This document shows positions 1-11,300 of a stretch of 64,000 nt of DNA, piece by piece. A program made the position numbers and the translations under genes. This DNA comes from Furcasterigmium furcatum (Eukaryota > Ascomycota > Sordariomycetes > Glomerellales > Plectosphaerellaceae): NCBI GenBank assembly GCA_001599815.1, contig BCIA01000002.1:4809626-4873625 (forward strand). Reading direction: 5' to 3'. How positions within the stretch are numbered: position 1 is the first letter of the stretch; every line of letters begins with the position of its first letter. The notes under the pieces are model-generated. The model had not been told where the DNA came from and made no database searches. It saw only the letters and a list, made by a program, of their open reading frames with translations.

Positions 1-1
1 T

Positions 2-304
2 AACCTCGGCGGACACTACAAGCGCGGCGTCGGAGCGGCGATTCAGCTGTCCATCGGCAACTGCTCGGGCTTTGTGGCCTCGAACATCTTCCTCCCGGAG
101 CAGGCGCCGAGATATCTCTTCGGGTACGGGATCGGGCTCGGGTTCGTGTGGCTCTGCGTCCTTGCGGCGTGTGTGTTTGACTTTTGGATCCGGCGTGAGA
201 ATAGGCTGCGTGATGCCGGGAAGCGCGACCACCTTCTCAGCCTGGACGAGGACGAGGTGAACAATCTTGGCGATGATCACCCGAGCTTTAGGTTCACGCG
301 CTGA
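2..304 (+). CDS. MFS transporter of the Dal5/allantoate permease type, 3' end only
   Basis: This is the C-terminal 100 residues of a plasma-membrane transporter; the rest lies left of the window. The open frame runs from base 2 to the TGA at 302-304. It reads a Gly-rich helix (NLGGHYKRGVGAAIQLSIGN), then FLPEQAPRYLFGYGIG, a final hydrophobic helix, and a short charged cytoplasmic tail. That arrangement is typical of the last two helices of fungal anion:cation symporters of the Dal5 group, which move allantoate, nicotinate, pantothenate and related small carboxylates by proton symport. The substrate cannot be told from this fragment. It is convergent with the Zn2Cys6 regulator at 604-2987. Family placement is fairly safe; substrate is unknown. 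Confidence 0.8.
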   Translation, partial: NLGGHYKRGVGAAIQLSIGNCSGFVASNIFLPEQAPRYLFGYGIGLGFVWLCVLAACVFDFWIRRENRLRDAGKRDHLLSLDEDEVNNLGDDHPSFRFTR

Positions 305-603
305 GTGTTAGTTGGATCTGTCTTTCTTCTTGAGTTACTGGGTTGATGATTAAGCTTGCGGGGTTGACAGGGCAGTCTGAATAGGAGTAGGTAGCCGGGT
401 GGCACAGAGCACGTCGATTAAGGAGACGGCCCCGTAGACAATATGACCTAATATTGCTTCAACTGCCTCTCGCGTCTTTTTCAGATTCAGAAATGATTAT
501 ATAGATCTGACGGTGTGTTACTCAACTTGAATTAATTGAGACTGATGGAACGTTCCGAGAAAAGATATCAGGCTTGTTGAATGATGATCTCAACAGTCAG
601 TCG
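305..603. other. Convergent 3' intergenic spacer
   Basis: About 300 bp between the stops of the permease and the regulator. It is AT-richer than the flanking genes. I see no gene or repeat here, only presumed 3' UTR and polyadenylation sequence for both neighbours. Confidence 0.5.
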
Positions 604-2987
604 TCAAGTCAATTCCTCCCACCCTATCCCAAATACGCCCTCTCCAGAACTCATATCCCTGGTAATACTTGTGGCGAACCAGTCCGCTGGGAGTAGATCG
701 TCCAACATGGCCCAGTTCGAGTCAAAGCCCAGCCCTTCCAATCTGCTCAGTGGCACGGAAGAATCCGCCAGCCGCTCCCAGTCTGTCGACATATCTTCAT
801 TCGCAATGGTAGGCGCGGGGCCCTTTGCTTTCAAACGGTCCTCCAGCGTCTCCAGAATTCGCAGCACATGGGACGCCGATGTGAGTTGGGGCTTGTAGTA
901 CTCGAATAGCTCGATGCACTGCGACCACGAAGCCTGGAGCGAGGCGCTGTTGGTGTCAAGGTCCGGCGCTGGGCCAAGTTGAGCGGCGATAAAAACCACA
1001 GCGCAGGAGAAGGCATCTGGGTGTCTGTGGTCAGCTGATGGCGGCGGTGGAAGATTTGCCGGGGCTCGCCTTACAATGCAGCTTGTGAGAGATCGAGGTC
1101 CAGTAAAAGTTGTTCATGTTCTCATAGATGTGTTCGATCAATGTCTGGGCCGTGGAAACGCACAGCTTACAGGCCTCGACAGCCAGCTGGTTCTCGAGTC
1201 TGTCTTCATTCTGGTGGTCCTTTGCGTTGGCGTTGTTCGATGCCTGGGCAACAAGGAGGAGTATTGGCCGCAAGAGAAAGATGCGAATGTATAGAAGCCT
1301 CAAGACCATGTTAGCGACATCACTGCGAGACAGGGGGTCCTCTGGCTCACCTGGAATACAAGATCTTGGCTCCCAACTCGATCTTGGGGTCTCTTATGGA
1401 TTCTGATTGTTGAGGAACAGCGAGCCATCCGGGAATCGAGGCCCGGAACTCATTCAACTCCTTGTTAAATCTCAAAACTGTGTTCAGTTCGTCGCATGAC
1501 CAAGAACGTGCGTCTGACTGGGGGAGCACGTGTTTCCTCCTGACATAGAAGGCGGCTAGGATATCGTTCAAAATGTCAAAGAGTTTGTTGGAGTAGACGA
1601 AAGTACCCAGTTGCGGGCTGATATGAGGTGGCTGGGAGCCCTCGCCGTCTTCCAGGAGGTACTCGTCATCGATCATCTGAGGCATCGGCACCTGCGATTG
1701 GGCCCAGATCATCATCGGGCGACCAAAGGTTGTAGCGAGTTGCCTGTCATGATTCTCCGTCAATACTCGCACGAATAGGCATATGAGACTACCTAGGGAG
1801 CTAGGGACAAACCTGTCTAAAAACACGCAAGTGTGCCAGACTCTGCGCTCCATCTCGCGCCGTAGCTGATTCCTCAATGCGGACCTTCCATCGAGATGGA
1901 GGCCGATGCTCTGGGCCGCCCTGATGGCCAGCCCAATGGCATTCCAACAGCGATTTGCGTATTTTGTTGATTGCAAATACAACCCGGTCAGCAGGAGGAG
2001 TTGGACGACTGGAAGGGTCGGAGAATCCAGGAAGTCGTCCATGAACAGTCTCTTGGACCGCTGGTAGAGCTTGTCCGCGATGGAGAGTTTGCGGGGGCTC
2101 ACCACCTGGTTGCTAAACTGGCAGCCGATCGCGAGAACGATGTTGACCGTTGAGAGGAAGACGGAATCAGGCAGGCTGTTGGGCTCGGAGTCCGGGTCAT
2201 TGCCGCTCGCCCAAAGAGATTCGTAAGACTTCATGAAGGTTGGCCTATGGAGGATGGGGAAAATCGGATGCAGACAGTCCCAGAACGATGAGACAAAGCC
2301 GTCAGCCACTCGTCGCGGCGGGAGGAACAACACTTCATCGTCCACTTCTTGCTGGTTCGGCGCGGCGCACGGGGGCAGCGCGTTGCCGCCGTTGGAGCTG
2401 GACACCCTCAGGGCCGAGTTGTTGTTACCGGCTGTCCGCAACATGGATCGCACGAACGCCATGAGCGAAGATTCGCCGATCGTGCTGTCGGAGCCGTCCT
2501 CGGGAGAGGGAACAACAACCATGGCATCCGTGCTGATGACATCGTGGCATGATGAAGTCAGCGTCTTGTCGGTCGTCGACCGGGCTGCGGGGTCCGCTTG
2601 GTATCGGAGCCGCGAGGGCGATGGCTCACTCGCGGTCCAAGATACTTGCCCAGCCGCGCTCTCGTTGTCTTGAGGCGTCGTCGGGCTGGGCTCAACGTGG
2701 TGGATGCCAGGCGCTGCAATCGTCTCACCCGTAACTCCGGCCTCCGTGGTCGACTCGCTGGCCCTCCTCTCATACTCTTCCAGGCGTGCTTCCAAAGAGG
2801 AGACATATCTTTGGGTCCTCAATGCGCCCTGCTCGTAGATGCAGCTCTCGCCGCATCCCCGGGCATCGCAAGCTGAACAGGCGGGCTGTCTGCCATCGCA
2901 CCGGGTTTTTCGAGAACGGCAATAATTGCACGCCAATGTAATCTTGCGACGCTTGGCTACCCTTTCTTGCGAAGGGTCTATCATCAT
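604..2987 (-). CDS. Zn2Cys6 fungal transcription factor with Fungal_trans domain
   Basis: A nuclear regulator expected to bind CGG-type half sites. My model has four exons: 2987..1813, 1743..1351, 1298..1075 and 1016..604, giving 734 residues. The binuclear cluster is C20-x2-C23-x6-C30-x6-C37-x2-C40-x8-C49, after a basic stretch (AKRRKITLAC). A coiled-coil linker (YVSSLEARLEEYERR) follows at about residues 60-75. From about residue 225 the middle homology region begins (FWDCLHPIFPILHRPTF), typical of PF04082. The 69 nt intron at 1744-1812 is a multiple of three and reads through without a stop. The frame stays open upstream of 2987, but that part is low complexity, so I start at the ATG just before the zinc cluster. 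It is divergent from the P450 at 3855, which it might control. The target is unknown. Confidence 0.85.
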
Positions 2988-3854
2988 TGGCTTTGCGGGA
3001 GACGTGGCCGACGTGGCGATGATGTTGGACGAGTCCTTCGGTTGCCTCTGAACTTCTGCTGAAGAGTCGAGGTCCCGAGGCACTACGACGCAGGCGACGG
3101 CAGCTTGGGCAGCCCAACTTCTATCATCACTATCTCCCCCCGCACTGCCATCTCCTACTAGTACCACTAGTGCGTATCTTGCCTGGGGACCCCCGCAAAA
3201 GGGCCAGTCTCTCATGGAAATTTGGCAGTAGTAAAACTCCGAATTGCATTCTCCGTCCTGTGGAAAGTGGGTTGGCAACGGCAAGTGCACGCTTTTCTGG
3301 ACACTTATACTTCAGGAGTTGGTGGAGGACACTGCCAGTGCAGTCAGGCCAGTCCTGGTGAGTGAACAGGGGGCGTTCTCGAGCTGAGCTGCCCAATACT
3401 CGGACTACTCCAAAATCTTGCCTCACTCTTCTTGCAGTACTTGAAGGTTGAGGTCAAGAACACTGCTTGTCATAGGGCCTGTGGACTTCTCAACTTATCG
3501 TTCATAACGAGAACGGGACACCTGAGGCCGCAAAGCCTCCTCGCGAGCATCCATACCTAAACTCCAACCTGGACTGTGGCCGCGGAGCGGGGAGCCTGCC
3601 GGGATTGAGGTGGGGCTCCGGGGTAACCACATCTCCCCGAAGAATCCGGGGCAGGGAAAGGCCCCACCTTATCTCCGCGGTCTCCTCCTGGTGCCTCGGG
3701 ACACATCCCGACACCCCTTCGGGACTCCATGATCGATGGCCGTATATAGAGTGCTTAATTGGAGCGCCACTGTACTGATCCGTAGTTGGACCATACTTCT
3801 GTCCGACGAGCTTCGAGCGAGCCACGAGACGGTTATTCCCTCGTTCCTAGCGCC
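2988..3854. promoter_or_regulatory. Divergent promoter between Zn2Cys6 regulator and P450
   Basis: An 867 bp region shared by two genes pointing away from each other. A TATA-like element lies at 3743-3749, about 105 bp before the P450 ATG. TCCGGGG occurs at 3617-3623 and again at 3645-3651, with the partial inverse CCCCGA at 3635-3640. CGG-containing repeats are the kind of site Zn2Cys6 dimers bind. The regulatory role is inferred. Confidence 0.45.
3743..3749 (+). promoter_or_regulatory. TATA-like box upstream of the P450 gene
   Basis: TATATAG lies about 105 bp before the P450 start codon and is followed by a pyrimidine-containing leader, a plausible distance for a fungal TATA element. Assigned by sequence and position only. 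Confidence 0.4.
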
Positions 3855-5854
3855 ATGTTGCTCAACGCCCAGACTTCGACCATGGCCAGCATGGCTGCCC
3901 TGGGACTCGGCAGCCTGGCCCTCCTTCAAATCCTGCTCTCACCCTTGTACAATCTTTTCTTCCACCCACTTCGTAATGTTCCAGGGCCGCCGCTTGCCCG
4001 AATATCGCGGCTGTGGAGTCGAATCGGCAACTTCCACGGGCGTAAATCGGAGAGGATCCATGCAGCTCACGGGAAGTACGGCTCTGTTGTCCGGGTCGGG
4101 CCCAACGAGCTCTCCTTCTCGGATCCCTCTGCTGTGCAGGAGATATACATGTCGAATGACTTTGGGAAAGAGAACACGTTCTATGTGAGTCGAGAGCGCG
4201 GGCGAAGCAGCTGTGGCCGCTCCCGCTAACCCTCGTTCTCCAGCGAGCGAAGCGCATTTTCCATGAGAACCATTTATTCAGCTTCCGGTAAGTCTCATGA
4301 GAACACAGTCTTCAAGAGTTGAAGAGGAAGGAAACAGATTCTCATGCCCCATGCAGAGATGCCGAAGCCCACAAGTCCCGGCGCAAATTGTTCTCCCGAG
4401 GATTCTCCCAATCCTCCATGCTTGATTTCGAGCCTCACATCGCTTCAAAGATTGAAACAACGCTCAACCAGTGGGCCTCTCTTGCAGAGACTGGTCCCGT
4501 CAACGTGTATCCGTGGTGTCACTGGCTGGGTTTTGACGTCATCTGTAAGGCTTCCGCGGAGGGTCGGTTGATGAAACCAAGAGGCTAACAGGAGACAGAT
4601 CATCTCATGTTTGACGAGGATCCTGGCTCGGTAGCTGCTGGCAAACCGCACAAGGTTATGAAGTATATCCGGGCCTGGAAGCCTACCTTCATCTATGTAA
4701 GATGAATGTTGTCGACACATTCTTGAGCGACGCTACTAACAACCACCGCCACAGAAAGAATTCCTTCCCTTGATGGAGCAGTTCGGAGTCTACGTTCCTG
4801 GTACCATTGGTGGATACTTCAGGGATGTTTGTGCATGGAAGAAGGTACTTTCACCATTACATGATGCTCGGGGACAACCGTGTGTCGGCTAATAATCTTC
4901 CTAGTATGCGCTCGATTTGATTAGCCTAGCCCGCCAACGAGACATACACACCCCGTTTCTGAGGACGGCCCTCAGCGCGGGGAAAGAAGGAATGGGCCAG
5001 GGTCTGACCGACTCGGAGCTGGCGGAGGAGTGCATGGGAGGCATGTAAGTCACGACACTCGATCAAGATGTATTTCAGGCCCCTGATGACTGATACACCC
5101 TCAGGTTCGGCGGGAGTGGCACAACGGCGAACACTTTCGTGTACATCCTATGGGCCTGTTTGAACCGACCGGATGTCGTTGTCAAGCTGAGAAGTGAGCT
5201 AAAGGAGAAGTTTCCGGAAGCGGGAACGGTTCCAGATTACAAGGTATTTCTTTCTGAAAGATATAAGCCTAATGAAAGTGCTTACCTAGGGACATAGACA
5301 TGTAGTACTCTGCCTTACCTCCAGGCAGTCATCTCGGAAACGCTGCGAAGGTACCCGACGATCATTGCGACGTTGCCACGGACAGCGAAGAAGGCAACTT
5401 TTGTGAACGGTATTCCCATACCGAAAGGCGTAGGCTATACTCCCGGCCCATTTAATATGGATTCTAACGAGCAATAGACCACCGTGGGGACGCAGAACTA
5501 CACGATACATCGCAACGAAGAGGCCTTCCCAGACCCGGAAGAGTTCGATCCTGAGCGTTGGCTCATGTTGGACAAGGCGAATCTCCGGAAAGAGGCCTGG
5601 ACGCCTTTCTCGATGGGTTCGAGAAAGTGCATCGGCATCAAGTACGTGCGCTGTCCCCGTCACGCCTCCCGTCTTGCTAATTTGGACTACCTAGCCTTGC
5701 CCAAATGGAGCTCACGTTGATGACTGCCATGTTTTTCCTCCGCTTCGAGGGAAGCATTGATGGATGCATGACTGAGGATGATATGAGGATGTATGACACT
5801 TTCAACGCTGGACCGGCCGGGGCGAAGCTATTGGTGCACCTGCGAGAAGTATAG
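3855..5854 (+). CDS. Cytochrome P450 monooxygenase (microsomal), ten exons
   Basis: A heme-thiolate monooxygenase that would act at the ER membrane with NADPH-P450 reductase. My model is join(3855..4184, 4244..4287, 4357..4544, 4599..4696, 4755..4844, 4905..5044, 5105..5243, 5298..5429, 5478..5641, 5695..5854): 1485 nt, 494 residues, the usual family length. An N-terminal hydrophobic anchor at residues 10-30 is followed by the proline hinge (VPGPPLAR). The I-helix oxygen-binding region is GGSGTTAN near 299-306, the ExxR pair is E357/R360, a PERW segment follows (EEFDPERWL), and the heme loop is FSMGSRKCIG with Cys438. Nine introns in 2 kb is intron-dense for this window. It is divergent from a Zn2Cys6 regulator and near a permease, so a small metabolic cluster is possible. 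The substrate and CYP family were not determined. Confidence 0.92.
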
Positions 5855-5962
5855 TCACGGGAGACACTTTGGAACAATTTTCAGGTGAAAATGATTTATG
5901 TATTGAGAACAACAAACCCCCGAACAATCCCGGTTTGTCTTTCGCTCATCTCAGCCTCACTA

Positions 5963-7224
5963 CTACACGTTCACCCAGTCGTCATTGGCCTCAGCATCCG
6001 ACGACCTTGTCCATCCCGCGACGTGCCCGGTCTTGCGGTTGCGGGTCGGGAATATGCGATGAGTGATCCTAGAGACTCGAGTCTGCAGATTGCGAAGCTG
6101 GCGGCCAAAGCGGTCGACCTTATCCCGGACGCTGCTGCTTCCATGGGTCAACTCCCTCACTTGCGCCTCCACGTTGCTCACAGCAGCGCTGCGTTCTTCC
6201 TGGCTCGTGGACAACTGACTAAGGATGTCGCCCATGTCTGCGATGACCGCCTGCTGATCGCGAAGCAGGTTCGTGAGTGTCATGATTCGTCCCTCCAGCC
6301 CCGCCGCGTATTGCATGACCTGCTGGGAGTATAGAGTTCCCTGGTTGAGCAAAAACGTGACTCCGTTTATCTGGCTGATGCTTCGCTGGGTTTGCTGTTG
6401 AAACTGAGCCTGGAGATCCTGGACCTTGAGGTTGATTGCTTCCACGTCCCTCCTCTGTTGGGGTGGCTGAGATGAAATGGTATCCTCAGGGCGATCGGCA
6501 GTCTGCGAGCTTTCGCGGGCATCTCGGAGTGCGGGACCACAGAGGGAGCACCTAAGCTCTTGCATCTTGCATCGGTCGCAGAATTCTGGGACTTGCCCGT
6601 CGTGGGTGATGAGGAACAGTCGGCAAGGCCGGCACTCTGAGAGAATCTCGTGTTGGTTTCCTTCCGACTGTTTCGAGGAGGGGCCCGGGGAGTTGGGCTC
6701 ATCGCAAGCACCATCCATAGACTGGGCCAGAGTCGAAGACGGCTCAGTCGGCTTGTCGTCAGCACGGGAGTGCTCTGTGTCTGCCTGTGCTTGGGCTTGC
6801 TTGTCTGCAGATGATTCGACGGTGTTTTCGGCGAGATGAACAACGGACTGGGGACAAGTCAGTTTTCCTTTGATCTTGACACACACGGCGTCTCATCCGC
6901 CGTTCACTGCGATGTTTGAGAGGACAACGGAACACTCACGTCTGCGGGAGGTTCGTCGACGACCGACTGGCATCGATACTTTGCGGGGCCAAGGTAAGCG
7001 TTGCATGCCTGCTCAGTCGTGCCTTTTCCCATGGTTGATGGGCCCGTGCCGTGATTCGAGGGAGGGGGAGGACCATCTGCGACAGTGGCCGCTGGTTGAG
7101 GAGCTGCGACGGCGCCGCCCATCTTACGGGCGGGAGGGGGTTGGCTGGCCGGGGCGAAGCCTTCGGTGCCGCTGCGAGAGCGCGACCCGGAGTAGGGAAT
7201 CGTGTATGGGCGGCTGTCATCCAT
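5963..7224 (-). CDS. Uncharacterised CxxC-motif, coiled-coil protein
   Basis: Two exons (7224..6940 and 6847..5963) give 389 residues. I do not recognise the family. Residues 1-90 are low-complexity, rich in Pro, Ser, Gly and Ala (PPPARKMGGAV). Residues 95-170 are acidic and Ser/Gln rich. A compact Cys-rich module follows: CRPC, 14 residues, CDRC, six residues, CSLC. These are three CxxC knuckles that look able to bind one or two zinc ions. The C-terminal half is rich in Gln and heptad-like (SQQVMQYAAGLEGRIMTLTN, LLRDQQAVIADMGDILSQL), suggesting a long coiled coil, and it ends in a basic tail. No transmembrane segment is visible. Its stop lies 108 bp from the P450 stop. A cytosolic or nuclear scaffold is the most one can infer. 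Confidence 0.75.
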
Positions 7225-8342
7225 GTCCGTATCTAGCCGTCAATATCCCGCGGTGGAAGTCACGGACAAGACGCGTACTAACTGGTCGGTCCTGATCAAG
7301 GATGGAAGATCTGAGAAAGGGGAATGATGGAGAGGCGCAACGGTCGCGCGCGCGATGTCTGTGGAGGAAAAGAATGACAACACAAAGTACTGCAGTAGGA
7401 GAAGGCCCAGGGGTGTTCTGATAATGGCCAGGAAGAAAGGTGATGCCGGAGACGGGAGTCTGTTGAAGTATTTGTAGGAGGAGAGGTTTCTGGGTTGGCA
7501 GAGTCACACGTCGATGCCGTTTCCGAGGACAAGGGCGGCGGCAAGAATGAAGAGGAGGAAGGAGCGCTGTTACCTCAGGTAGTAAACGTCTGCACCGATG
7601 CTCCTTTCTCACCGAGAAGCTACACCGAGGTGAACGAGCAAGGACGACCAAGGCAGCGGCAGGAGCAAAGCTCAGGTCACGTACAGTAGAAACCCCCATT
7701 GTCATCTTGAAATAAGCAGCACAAGCTCTATAGGTAAGAATCAATACTGAAGCCTCACTCTTTCGCCCTCGTTCAAAGACATGGGGATGGTTCATATAAG
7801 ATGATGCTGGACATTCATGGATGCTTGATTCGTCTTGGTAGAGAGTTTGCGCAAACATCCTCTGGAGTTTGGGCAAACAGTGAGCCACGATAAAGACATT
7901 AGTCGCTAGTCCTCGCCAGTTGTCTTGGGCAATCATCCCACGAGATCTCTGTCCCTCAGTATGCTCTCCTTGGGCTTTGCTCGTGCAAACAGGTCAAGCA
8001 GATTGACGGCCATGACCCCTGAATCTCAGGGGCGGCGGGGCACTGGCAGGGTCACTGCAAGTGCATTATGTCAGCAGCATGAGGTTTGGCGAATCAACCA
8101 ATGAATATCGAGTCTTGGACCCACAGCTGCGCATCTGCAAACGACACCCCACTTCATCTCAGCTGTGCATCTAAAAAGTCCCAGGCCAAGTCCGTCGATG
8201 GAAGATCCACTCGAAATCATCATCCTCGTGACAGCATCGTGTCCAACCTGCTTGTCGCGTCCCTCCTTTGCGACCTGTCAAACATCTCCGACACGTATCA
8301 GATTGTCGCATACCATCATGTTACTCTGCGACCGGTAATACG
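7225..8342. other. Divergent intergenic region before the mitochondrial polymerase
   Basis: About 1.1 kb between the starts of the CxxC protein (-) and MIP1 (+). Short open frames occur on both strands but lack coding character and conserved motifs. I read it as the promoters and 5' UTRs of the two genes. Confidence 0.5.
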
Positions 8343-11300
8343 ATGCTCCAGATTGCGCAGGGCCACCTCGTCAGGGGCTCGATGGCCAGCTATGTACGAT
8401 TAGCAAAACACCATGCGTCACGCAACCACCGCTGGTCCTACCTGGCTGCTCGATGGGCGTCCTCTGTCGCCGCGGAGTCCGGTGATGCCAAGGGACAGAA
8501 ACCAACAGGCACGCCGAGTCTAGCTTGTAAGCAGGTCGCATCTCTCATCCGCCCCCCAGAGGCTGACCTCGCAGTTCCGTCGCATCCGCGATACAACGAG
8601 ATTGGCGTCCAACAACTCAGCGCCCATGTATATAACCAAATATTCCCCCAGGGAGGCGATCCCCCGCCTAAGGAACTCGTCGAACTATCGAAAGACCATC
8701 TGCGACGACACGATTTGCTAGGCAAGAACACCGACAACTCCGAACCCGTCGCATTCGACGTGCCCCCTCTGCAAGGCTCGACGCTCGACGAGCACTTCCA
8801 CAAGCTTGGTGTCGACTGTGCCGAGCCGTACTTGAGCTATGCCAAACAATTTGCCCGAGAAACCCCACCGCCGAAGCCGAGAAAATGGGTGCGCCAGAGC
8901 GGATGGACCAAATACTACCCCGACGGCCGAACAGAGGCTGTCGATGCTCCGGATGAGCACATGCTGTGCTTCGATACGGAGGTCATGTGGAAGGAGAGCT
9001 CTTTTGCTGTCATGGCATGCGCCTCGAGTCCGACTGCCTGGTACGCATGGCTCTCGCCATGGCTGCTGGGCGAGTCCAAGAACGACCGCCACCTCATCCC
9101 ACTGGGCGACTCGACCAAAGATCGCATCATCGTCGGTCACAATATCGGATACGATCGTGCGCGGATCCTTGAGGAGTACGATCTGAAACAGTCAAGAAAT
9201 GCCTTCCTCGACACCATGTCACTGCACGTGGCTGTCAATGGCATGTGCTCGCAACAGCGTCCCACCTGGATGAAGCACAAGAAGAACAGGGAGCTGAGGG
9301 AGAGGATCGCGACGCAGACGGAGGATGTACAGCTTGCCCAGCTGCTGGGAAGCAACCGCCAGGAAGAGGAGGAACTGTGGGTTGAGCGCAGCTCGATCAA
9401 CTCCCTGAGAGACGTGGCCAAGTTCCACCTCGACGTCACCATCGACAAGGCCATCCGCGATGATATGGGCACGTTGGACCGAGACGGGATCCTTGGGAAG
9501 CTGGATGAACTTCTCGACTATTGCGCCGCCGACGTTGCTATCACGCACAGGGTGTACCAGATCGTCTTCCCGAACTTCCTGAGCACCTGCCCTCACCCAG
9601 TAAGCTTCGCTGCTCTTCGCCACCTGTCCTCTGTCATTCTCCCAGTCAACAAATCCTGGGACGCATACATCGCCAACGCGGAGGCTACCTACCACCAGCT
9701 GTCCGACGCTGTGTTGGAGCGCCTGGTTGCCCTCACGGAGAAGGCGCTCAAGATCAAGGACCAGCCCGACGTGTGGAGCAACGACCCATGGCTCAGGCAG
9801 CTGGACTGGTCTGGCCAAGAGATCAGGATGGTCAAGGGAAAGAAGAAGAACGATCCTCCGCGGCCAGCAGCCAGGCAGAAGATGCCAGGCATGCCGCAGT
9901 GGTACAAAGACCTCTTCGCCAAGAGCGACGGCCCCATCAACATCACCGTCAGAACCCGCATCGCGCCGTTGCTGCTGAGGCTTGCCTGGGATGGGCATCC
10001 ACTATTCTGGTCTGACAAGTATGGATGGACATTCCGTGTGTCGAGGGCCGAAGCAACGAAGTATCTGAACAAACAGATGATTCAGTGCGACTTCATCGAC
10101 GAGAAGATCGACGCACTGCGACACGATCACCAGGGCGTCTACTTCAAGTTGCCCCACAAAGATGGACCGACTGCGCGATGCGCGAACCCGATGGCCAAGG
10201 GTTATCTGTCGTACTTTGAGAACGGTACCTTGTCTTCGGAGTACTCGTACGCCAAGGAGGCCCTGGAGATGAATGCGTCTTGCTCGTACTGGATCAGCGC
10301 TCGAGACCGCATCATGTCCCAGATGGTGGTCTACCAGGACGATGTCACCGGCAAGAAGTCCGGAAGTAAGAAGGACGTGCAGGGATACATCCTGCCCCAG
10401 GTCATTCCCATGGGCACCATTACCCGCCGGGCCGTGGAGAACACCTGGCTCACAGCCAGCAACGCCAAGAAGAACCGCGTCGGCTCGGAGCTCAAGGCCA
10501 TGGTCAAGGCTCCTCCGGGATACAGCTTCGTCGGTGCTGATGTCGACTCGGAGGAGCTGTGGATCGCCAGTCTTATCGGAGACGCGACTTTCAAGCTTCA
10601 CGGTGGCAACGCCATCGGGTTCATGACGCTGGAGGGAACGAAGGCAGCGGGCACTGATCTGCACTCGCGGACCGCCAGCATCCTGGGAATCACCAGAAAC
10701 GATGCCAAGATCTTCAACTATGGCCGCATTTACGGCGCAGGCCTCAAGTTTGCCGCGCAGCTCCTTCGACAGTTCAACCCGATGCTGTCCGAGAAGGAGA
10801 CACTCGAGGTCGCATCCAAGCTCTACGCCCACACGAAGGGCGCCAAGACCAACAGGAAGGTCTTGTACAAGCGTCCCTTCTGGCGTGGCGGAACCGAGTC
10901 CTTCGTTTTCAACAAGCTGGAAGAGTTCGCGGAACAAGAACGGCCACGGACGCCTGTCCTCGGCGCTGGTATCACCGAGGCTCTCATGTGTCGCTTCGTC
11001 AACAAAGGCGGCTACCTGACCTCCCGCATCAACTGGGCCATCCAATCGTCGGGCGTCGACTATCTGCACCTCCTCGTGGTGGCCATGGACTACCTGAGCC
11101 GCCGCTTCAACATCGATGCGCGCGTCGCCATGACCGTGCACGATGAGATCCGGTACCTCGTCAAGGATGAGGACAAGTACCGCGCAGCCATGGCTCTCCA
11201 GGTAGCCAACCTATGGACGAGAGCCATGTTCGCCCAGCAAGTCGGCATCAACGACCTTCCGCAGTCCTGCGCCTATTTCTCGGCGATCGACATCGACCAT

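Noticed and set aside
10002..11141. 379-codon minus-strand frame inside MIP1
   Set aside because: Antisense shadow of the polymerase domain; its sequence is repetitive in Val, Leu and Asp, as expected from the complement of C-ending codons.
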